From the NCBI GenBank assembly GCA_021807585.1, contig JAKBCQ010000010.1, positions 1-13,385 of the forward strand: DNA of 13,385 nucleotides, given 5' to 3'. Position 1 is the first letter of the stretch. Each line of letters starts with the position of its first letter. Shown here in pieces: positions 1 to 8,300 of this stretch. Source of the stretch: Planctomycetota bacterium (GTDB taxonomy: Bacteria; Planctomycetota; Planctomycetia; Isosphaerales; Isosphaeraceae). Under the pieces are notes generated by a model that was not told the DNA's origin, made no database searches, and was given only the letters and a program-made list of their open reading frames with translations. The position numbers and the translations under genes are program-made.

Positions 1-2040
1 AAATTGAAAACATTATCAAAAGACGACCCGAAAACGCTTGAATCATGGCGTGAATACAAAAGCACATTGGCACGTATCTTGTTAAGCGACGGCGCTTTTC
101 TCGCCGCGGCGGCGGAATTGCGCGACGTTCAGGCGACGTATCCCGAGTCGTCTTATATGTACGCGAATTACGAGGCGGCGCTGGGAGTCGCGGCGATGAG
201 GCGGGGCGAGGTTGAGAACTGTGTTTCGTGCCAAAACGAGGCGAGTTGTGTTTTTCCGCTCGCCGCCGCGGCGATCCACCAAAAAAAAGCGGGGTCGCGC
301 GAGGCGATCGAGCACTATAACAAATATCTAGATAAGCGTCCCGAGGATCTCGGCGCGCGTTGGCTTTTAAATGTTGTTTATATGACGTTGGGCGAATACC
401 CTGATCGCGTTCCCAGGGATCGCCTGATCGATCTCGCATCGTTTCGGTCGGCGATCGAGGTCGGCCGGTTCCGGAACGTCGCCAAAAATACGGGGATCGA
501 CTTGATCGGTCCGCGGTACGCCGGGGGGAGCGCGATCGACGATTTCAATAACGACGGTTTGCTCGACATCGTTTCGGGGACCGAGTCGCCCGAGCAGGGG
601 GCTTCGCTCTTGATCAACAAAGGAGACGGAACGTTCGAGGATCGAGCCGTTTCGGCGGGGCTCGCGGCGCAGGTCGGTTCGCTCAATCTTAAACATACCG
701 ATTACGACAACGATGGAAATCTTGATATTTTATTCCTTCGAGGCGCGTGGGAGAAGGCGCAGCGGATGTCGCTTTTGCGGAACCGGGGCGACGGTACATT
801 TGAAGACGCGACGGTGTCGGCGGGTCTTGATCGTCCGATCGCGTCGGCGTCGGCGGGGTGGGCCGATTACGACAACGACGGCTTCGTCGACTTTTACATT
901 GCCGGGGAGACGACGACGAAACCGAGCGGCGATCCGTTCGCGGCCGACGTCGAATCACCCAACGCGGCTCGGTTGTATCACAACAACGGCGACGGCACGT
1001 TCACCGACGTCGCCGATCGAGCCGGCGTGCGCAACATCGCGTTCGCCAAGGGGGTCGCGTGGGGGGATTACGATCTCGACGGATATCCCGACTTGTTCGT
1101 TTCCAACATGGGCGCGCGTTCACGATTTTTTCATAACAAAGGAGACGGCACGTTCGAAGAGGTCGGCGCGAAGCTCAAGGTTCCCGGAACGTGGACCGGG
1201 TTCGCGTGCTGGTTCTTTGATTACGACAACGACGGCGATCTCGATCTCTTCGTCAACGGCTTCTTCGGGTCGCTCCATCAAACGATCGCAAGCATGATCG
1301 GCCGCCCCAGGGGAGGGGAATCCCCCCGGCTTTATCGCAACGATCGTGAGAACGGGTTTAAAGACGTCACCGATGAATCAGGGCTCAATCGTTTGATTAT
1401 GGCTATGGGATGCAATTTTAGTGATATTGATAACGACGGTTATCTTGATATTTATGAAGGGACCGGCAAGCCCGAATACGCGTTTTTGATTCCCAACGTT
1501 ATGCTTAAGAACGATCGCGGTCGGCGGTTCGTCGACGTCACGCTCGCGACGGGGACGGGGCACCTTCAAAAGGGGCACGGCGTTTCGTTCGGCGATTGGA
1601 ACAACGACGGCTACGCCGATTTATTCGTCCGCTCGGGGGGAGCTTTCCGCGGCGATCAGGCGAACGCGGTTTTGTTCCAAAATCCGGGCGGGACGAATCA
1701 TTGGATTTATGTGAAATTGATCGGCAACAAGACAAACCGCGCCGCGATCGGCGCCGCGGTGAAGATTACGCTCGACGACGAGCCTGGATATCCCTCGCCG
1801 AACATCCGCTATCGCGTCGTCTCGGCGGGTTCGAGCTGGGGAGGGAACGGCTTCCCGATGACGATCGGCCTCGGCGCGGCGCAAACGATCAAATCGCTCG
1901 AGGTGATCTGGCCGACGAGCAAATCGAAGCAAAAGTTCGAGAACGTTAAGATCGATCAATCGATCTCGATTACCGAATTCGCCGATACGTACCAAACCCT
2001 CGATCGCAAGCCGATCGCCGTTCCAAGAATCGACGAATAA
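1..2040 (+). CDS. TPR + FG-GAP/VCBS repeat protein with ASPIC/UnbV C-terminus (CRTAC1-like), 5'-truncated
   Basis: The frame is open from base 1 with no convincing start or signal peptide, so the N-terminus is probably outside the window. A TTG at base 4 is the first possible start; residues are numbered from it (678 aa). Residues about 14-140 are helical TPR-like sequence holding a CxxCx5C cluster (C73, C76, C82) and the stretch RWLLNVVYMTLGEYP (119-133), which I recall as recurrent in planctomycete relatives. Seven calcium-binding DxDxDG-type loops follow (near 179, 232, 287, 355, 405, 473 and 530), the mark of an FG-GAP/VCBS beta-propeller. Residues about 565-655 match the ASPIC/UnbV domain, including the GFPMTIGLG and EVIWP segments. 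Such proteins are generally extracytoplasmic and implicated in binding or adhesion; ligand and role here are unknown. The family assignment is firm, the function is not. Confidence 0.9.
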   Translation, partial: KLKTLSKDDPKTLESWREYKSTLARILLSDGAFLAAAAELRDVQATYPESSYMYANYEAALGVAAMRRGEVENCVSCQNEASCVFPLAAAAIHQKKAGSREAIEHYNKYLDKRPEDLGARWLLNVVYMTLGEYPDRVPRDRLIDLASFRSAIEVGRFRNVAKNTGIDLIGPRYAGGSAIDDFNNDGLLDIVSGTESPEQGASLLINKGDGTFEDRAVSAGLAAQVGSLNLKHTDYDNDGNLDILFLRGAWEKAQRMSLLRNRGDGTFEDATVSAGLDRPIASASAGWADYDNDGFVDFYIAGETTTKPSGDPFAADVESPNAARLYHNNGDGTFTDVADRAGVRNIAFAKGVAWGDYDLDGYPDLFVSNMGARSRFFHNKGDGTFEEVGAKLKVPGTWTGFACWFFDYDNDGDLDLFVNGFFGSLHQTIASMIGRPRGGESPRLYRNDRENGFKDVTDESGLNRLIMAMGCNFSDIDNDGYLDIYEGTGKPEYAFLIPNVMLKNDRGRRFVDVTLATGTGHLQKGHGVSFGDWNNDGYADLFVRSGGAFRGDQANAVLFQNPGGTNHWIYVKLIGNKTNRAAIGAAVKITLDDEPGYPSPNIRYRVVSAGSSWGGNGFPMTIGLGAAQTIKSLEVIWPTSKSKQKFENVKIDQSISITEFADTYQTLDRKPIAVPRIDE

Positions 2041-2154
2041 TTGTTTAATTTATTAAATCATATATTGATAATAATGGAATCGGGAGTTCATCGGATCGGT
2101 TAGGTATCAATGTTCTTACGGACGGTCGGCTCGATCGCGCGTTTTTCGATCTTA

Positions 2155-2169
2155 TAGGCGCGGCGCCTA
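2155..2169. repeat. Small perfect hairpin (6-bp stem, CGG loop)
   Basis: TAGGCG-CGG-CGCCTA forms a perfect 6-bp stem with a 3-base loop. It lies between the CRTAC1-like gene and the macroglobulin gene, 115 bases past the stop codon. No T-run follows, so a role as intrinsic terminator is doubtful. Confidence 0.4.
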
Positions 2170-2213
2170 CGAACGAGAGCACTCGGGGTCTCCGACCAGG
2201 GTCGCCGATCATA

Positions 2214-2232
2214 GATCGCGCAGCGCGCGATC
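2214..2232. repeat. Perfect 8-bp hairpin, GATCGCGC / GCGCGATC
   Basis: Arms 2214-2221 and 2225-2232 are exact reverse complements around the three bases AGC. The stem is very GC-rich but has no T-run after it. It lies about 150 bases before the macroglobulin start and could sit in that gene's leader RNA, act as a protein-binding palindrome, or simply reflect the excess of GATCG words in this DNA. Confidence 0.45.
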
Positions 2233-2370
2233 GTATCCCGGCGGCGCTCGTTCTTGGTAAACTGATCGACGTGCGTCCTTGATAAAATCGCTCGCTCGGG
2301 GAACTCTTCGCGTGAGCGCTGCGTCTAAACGAGCGTCGTGACGACTGTCGCTTTTCCCCCCTCAACTTCT

Positions 2371-2374
2371 GGAG
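2371..2374 (+). promoter_or_regulatory. Ribosome binding site GGAG for the macroglobulin gene
   Basis: GGAG lies 9 bases before the ATG at 2384, a normal Shine-Dalgarno spacing. It supports that ATG as the start, as does the membrane segment that follows directly in the protein. Confidence 0.6.
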
Positions 2375-2383
2375 CTTCGTCCC

Positions 2384-5300
2384 ATGTCTCGATTTCCTCG
2401 GCGGTTCGTGATCGTAGGCTGGGCGTTCGTCGGTTTGATCGCCGCGGGATTGACCTACGCGTTCGGCCCTGATGAATCGACCAAGCCGATCAAGGCGACC
2501 GATCCGATCGCTCCGGTGCTGCCGCGAAGCGTCGCCGGTCCACTCGAGGAGGGACGTTACGCCGAAGCCGTTTCGGCGATCGACGCGCTGATCAAGCCCG
2601 ATCAACCGCCCGCCGATCGCGCGTATCTGGGACTCGTCAAAGGGATTGCGGCACGACTTTCGGGTTCGATCGACGGCGGTCGCAAGGCGCTCCAGAATGC
2701 GCTCGAGGCCGACGCCAAAGGCGTTTGGTCGGGTCGGATTCGATTTGAGCTCGCGACGCTTGAACTCGCCGCGGCTCGCCCTGTTGAGGCCGAGGCGCTC
2801 GCCCGCGCCGAGGTCGAAACGCTCCTCGATCCCGCCCGCAAGGATCGGCTCGCCAAGATCGTCAGCGATTTCGCGCGGAGCCTGATCGCTCCCAAAGAAT
2901 CCTTGACACCCGCCGATCCCAACGCGGCGCACGATTTATTCGCCCAGGCGCGCGAACTCGCTCAAGGCGCCGAGATCAAAGCTCGGCTTTTGTACGAGAT
3001 GGCGTCGCTGAGCCGAATCGCCGGGAATCCGCAACGCGCGATCGAAGAGCTAAACGCTTATCTCAAAGAATACCCGAAAGAGGACGGTCGGCCCGAGGCT
3101 CGTTTTCTGCTGGGAGATTCGCAACTGACGATCGGTCAGAACGTCGCGGCGCGGATGACATGGGCCGATTTGGCGCGTGATCTCAAGGACAAGCCCGAGG
3201 CTCGATTCCGCAACCTTCGAGCTTCGTCGCTTTATCAGATCACGAGGACGCATGGAATGCCCCAACCGCCGAGCGACGTCGAGCTCAATCTCGCGATCGC
3301 CGCGACGCGTCGTTTTTTGGACGACGCTCCCGAGCATCCGCTCGCGGTCAAGGCCGCGTACGAACTCGGCGCCGCCGCGCAATCGCGGGGAAAGACCGAT
3401 CGCGCTCTCGAATACTTCAAGGCGTTTCTCGCCGATTCGGGCTTCAAGGCGACGACCGACGCCGCCAAACGCGACCGGCTCGAACTCGGCATGTCCGCGA
3501 CCTTCCAGATCGCATTGATCCTTCAAACACAAGAAAAATATGACGAGGCGATCGCCGCGTGGAAGGGTTACCTGGCGCAATATCCCGACGGCCCGCAATC
3601 CGCCGACGCTCGCCGCGCGATCGTCGACACTCAATATCTGATTGCGCAATTTTATGATCGGAAAAAACAATTCGATCGAGCGCGTTCGGCTTATGCGTCG
3701 TTCGTCGCCGAGAATCCGCTCGATCCGCGGGCGCCGCAGGCGTATTTCGAGCTCGGTCGCATTCGTAATGATGAAAAAAAGTATGACGATGCGATCGCCG
3801 CGTGGAATTTGCTCGCGGGGAAATTTCCCAAAACCGAGCCCGCCGAGCACGCGCTCTTTTCGATCGCTCAGACGCTCGAAACCGAAAAGGGGGATTTGAC
3901 CGCGGCGATCGAGCAATACCGCAAGGTGACGGTCGAGCCCTGGTCGTCTCACGCTCGGATGCGGATCGCGGTGATGGAGGCGCGCGAGCTTACGGTGATC
4001 ACCCCCAGAACGTTTCGATCGGGGGAGACGCCGATCCTCAAAATCCACACCCGCAATCTTGATAAATTGACTTTCTCGGCATATAAGCTCGACGCCGAAT
4101 CGTACTTCCGCAAGAAGAACACGCTCCGAGGCGTCGAATCGCTCGATATCGGCCTCGTCGCCCCCGACGCCGAATGGACCGAGGATGTTCCGAATCGCGC
4201 CCGTTACAAACCGATCGAGCACGATTACCAGCTCCCCAAGGCGACCGTCCCGGGAGTTTGGGTCGTCAAAGTGAGCGACGAAAAAACGCTCCAGGCGACG
4301 ACGCTCGTCCTCGGCAGCGATATCGACGCGATCGTCAAAGCGTCGCGCGAGCAAACGCTCTTTTTTGTTCAAGATATGAAAACCGGTAAAGGTCGAGCGG
4401 GGGCGCGGGTGCTCGTCGTCGATTCGGCGGGAGTCGATATCGATCTTAAGACCGATCGCGAGGGAATGCTGCTCGTCGACAGGCCCAAACCGCGCGACCC
4501 GAATTCGAGGCTTTCGTATTTGATCATCGACGGCGACGACGTCGCGGGTTCGGGATTGGCGATTCCGGGAACCGTCGCGCAAGGGCTTTCTCCCCGCGCT
4601 TATATTCTTACCGATCGACCCGCTTATCGACCCGGCAACGACGTTGAAATCAAGGGAATCGTCCGACAGATTAAAGACGGTCGCTACGCGAACTCGGCGA
4701 ACGACGAATACACGCTCCATGTCGTCGACCCGCTCGGGCGTGTCTTGCTCGATCGGCGCGTTCGGCTCTCGGAATTCGGCACGTTTCACGATCGTTTATC
4801 GCTCGATCCCGCCGCGCCGTTGGGAACATATCGGATCGGCGTGTCGAGGCCCGGTTTTCATGATCCCGGAGGCTCGTTCGAAGTCCAAGAATACCGGCTC
4901 GAGAAGATCGACCTCGCGATTCAGCTCAAAAAGACCGTCGTTTATCGCGGCGACAAAGTCGAGGCCGACGTCGTCGCTCGGTATCAGTACGGATCTCCCG
5001 TCGTCGGCCACGAGGTCGTCGTTCAGCTTCCCGACGGCAGATCGCTCACGGCTTCGACCGACGTCGCGGGAAAATTCCATCTCGAATTCGACACCGACGG
5101 ATTCGCCGAAGATCAAGTGTTAAATATTCTGGCGCAGTTACCTCAAGACGGCGTGAACGCGTACGCGGTCGCGATGCTCGCGACCGGCGGTTTTGATATC
5201 GAGATCGCGACCGATCGCGACGTATTCCTCGACGGAGAAACGATCGCTGTCGACATCAAGACCAAGGACGCCGCGGGAAAACCGATCGGCGAAAAATTGG

Positions 5301-8300
5301 TTGTTGAGGCGATTAAACGTTTGAACGAGGCGGGACGCACGGTCGAGCGAACCTCGACTCGCATCGACGATATCCGCACCGATGCGACCAAGGGCGAGGC
5401 CCGCGCTTCGATTCGAATCGACGATCCCGAAGGGGGAACGTTCGTATTGCGCGTGTCGGGGATCGACCGCTTCGGCGCGCCGATCGTCGCCGATAAAATC
5501 ACGACGATCTCGGGCAAGAACGATCCCGCGCGGCTGCGGATTTTATCCGATCGAACCGTCTTCCGTTCGGGAGAAACCGCCAAGGTGAACCTCCACGCAC
5601 GCGATAAGGGAGGCGTTACGCTCCTCGCGTGGGAGGCCGACCGAGTGCTTTCTTATAAAATTGTTAATATCAAAGAAGGCGATAACGCGATCGAGTGGAA
5701 GGTGAACGAGGCGCAATTCCCCAATTTCACCTTGACGGCGACACGGATGATCGAATCAAGGCTTGATTATGCGGCGCTCGACGTCAAGGTCGAGCGCGAT
5801 CTCCGGATCAAGATCGTTCCCAGGAAGTCCGAGGTTCGGCCCGGCGACGCTGTCGAGGTCGACGTGACGACGACCGATCAGCTCGGCAGGCCCGTTTCCG
5901 CCGAGATCGCGGTCGCTCTCGTCGATCGCGCCTTGTTGCGGTTGTTCGAGCGACAATCGGCCGACCGGCCCGGTATCGCCGCGAGCTTTTATCATCAAAC
6001 GCGCACGCGTTCATTCACCACCGAATCGACGAACGTCTTTCGCTACGCCGCGGCGACCGTCCCCGTCGTTCAGGCGATCGTCGACGAGCAGAATCGCCTC
6101 GCGGCTCAATTACGAAACCAAGCCGAGGCGAAACTCGGCGACATCGATTTCGCCAAGGATAAAGAAGCCGACGAACGATTCGGTTTGCTTCCCGCCATGA
6201 GTCCCCCCGCGCCCGGCGAAGCCGCGGCGCGAGGCGAAAATCGGGCGAATTTGGGAGAATTAAGGGACGAATTGAGCCGGGGACAAATGATGGGGGGAGG
6301 CGGTGGGATGGCAGGCGCGAAGAATGAAGCTAAGACCGCGGCTCGATCCGCTCCCGTTTCCGCGAGTTTCGCACAAGGACGATCGTCGATGTTACGCTCG
6401 AAGGGAGAGGATTCAAAAAAGGCCGCTCAATCCGATCGCGCCGCGGGCGAGGCGATTGGAAATCTCGACGCGGCTTTGGCTTTTGATGCGGTTCGGTTGG
6501 AAAAAGACGGGAAGGGTTTAGGCGAGGCGCGCACCAGGTTCGTCGAAACGGCGTATTGGAATCCAAACGTGATCACCGCGGCCGACGGCAAGGCGACGTT
6601 CCGCTTCGAGGCGCCTTCGGCTTTGTCCAATTATCAATTCCACGCGTGGGGAGTCGACGCGGTCGAAACGCTCGTCGGCGAGGCCGAGGCCGATCTCGCG
6701 ATCAAAAAGCCGTTTCTTGTCGATTTAAAACTTCCGTCGATCCTCGTCGAAGGGGACAAGCCGAGATTGATCGCCGAGATTCATCACGCGGGGATCGTCG
6801 GCGAACTCAAACTTTCACTTAAAGCTTACGCGGGAGAACGTGAACAAGTTTTCCCGAAAACGCTCGATCTCAAGAAAGACGGCGTCGATCAAGTCGTTTT
6901 TGATCCGATCGATATGCCCGCGGGAGATATCGCGCGGTTCACGCTTTCGGGACGCTGCGGCGACGCGTCCGACGAGCTGATCGCCGAGGTTCCGATCCGA
7001 CCGTGGGGGGTCGACGCGATCGCTTCGGCTTCGGGGTCGGGCTCGGACGATCGAACCGAGATCGTCGCCTTGCCCGAGGGACGATCGTATGAAAATCCCG
7101 AGATGTCGATTGTCGTCGCTCCAACCGCGAGCCGAATGTTGATCGACGAGGCGCTCGGAGGCGGTTTCGGCCCCCCCTGGATGACGAAAATCTGCAGGAT
7201 TCGGCCGGTCACGACGCTCGACGTCGCCGGCGAGCTGATCGCCGCGAGTTCGGTATTGGGATATGTGAACGCGATCGGCGGAGCGAGCGTTCCCGAGGCT
7301 TCGCGACTGAGCGAACGCGTGCGGGGCTTGGGCGCCACGCTCACTTCGCTGCAAAATAACGCCGACGGCGGCTGGCCCTGGATCGCGGCGAAGGCCGGCG
7401 AGCAGCCGCGGCCGAGCGATATCGCGGCGTCGGCGCGGGTCGTCTGGGCGCTCGCCGAGGCGTCGAATCGCGGGCTCGGTTCCGATCCCGCCGTGCTCGA
7501 ACGAGGCGTCGGCTTCCTTCAGGGAGCGCTCGCGCGGGTCGATCAGTCCGATCACGATACCCGCGGAGCGATCGTCTTCGCGCTCGGCGCTCGGGGACGC
7601 GCTTCGTTTGAACAAATCAATGCGCAAAATCGGATAAGAGACGCGTTGTCGTCAAAGGCGCTCGCATATCTCGCATTGTCATTTGCAAATTTGGATCGCG
7701 CAAGCATGGCCGAGGATTCGCTCAAACTTTTGGCGGCGAAGGGAAAGAGCGAGGCGGCGAAGCCCGGCGAGAAGCCGCGGATGTATTGGACGAACGTCGC
7801 GGGTTCGCCCGACGTCGATACGACGGGATTGGCGACGCTCGCGTTCGCTCGGGTTCGACCCGCCGCTTCCGAGCGTTCCGCGGGCGTTTCGTGGCTTCTG
7901 GCGCATCGCACGGGGGGCGATTTTCAGCCGATCATGGCGAAGGGCCCCGCGCTTGCGGCGCTCGCGCTCGATCGCGGCCAGGCGGGGTCGGCGAACGACC
8001 GTTACAAGCTCGCGGTCGTCGTCAACGAAACCGAGGTTTATCGCGGCGAAGTCTCGGGATCGGCGCCGAGGATCGCGATCGCCGTTCCCAGGAAGGCGAT
8101 CAAAGCGGGAGGATCGAATCGCGTTCGCTTCGATATCGAAGGGCGAGGAGTTTACGGTTACGCGATCGTCCTTGCGGGATTCACACGTGATTTCAAGCCC
8201 GATCAGAATCCGTCGAATCGCAAATTTGTGATTCAACGCAAGGTTTATCTCGCTCCCGATCGCGAGCTTGACGGCAAGCCTTTGCCGTCGGGATTCGGCG

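Larger units (their letters stand above)
2041..2383. other. Intergenic spacer with two hairpins, no gene
   Basis: The first 40 bases are AT-rich and include the weak palindrome TTTAAT-TT-ATTAAA (2044-2057), the only candidate for a stop signal of the upstream gene; no GC stem with a T-run is present. The rest is GC-rich and contains two compact hairpins, listed separately. A minus-strand reading frame across this spacer (2045-2932) is Arg/Ser-rich and looks like a composition shadow. I could not identify a convincing promoter. GATC occurs seven times here. Confidence 0.6.

Noticed and set aside
2214..2232. The 8-bp hairpin as terminator of the CRTAC1-like gene
   Set aside because: It lies over 170 bases past the stop codon and has no T-run. 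A leader or protein-binding role is equally possible.
2045..2932. A 295-residue minus-strand frame across the spacer and the macroglobulin start
   Set aside because: Arg/Ser-rich, no recognisable domain, and it overlaps the signal segment and TPR part of a well-supported gene.
3050..4789. A 579-residue minus-strand open frame inside the macroglobulin gene
   Set aside because: It is fully antisense to a gene with clear domains, is rich in Arg, Asp and Ile repeats generated by GATC/CGATCG words, and matches no family. Strong base-composition bias leaves the opposite frame open.
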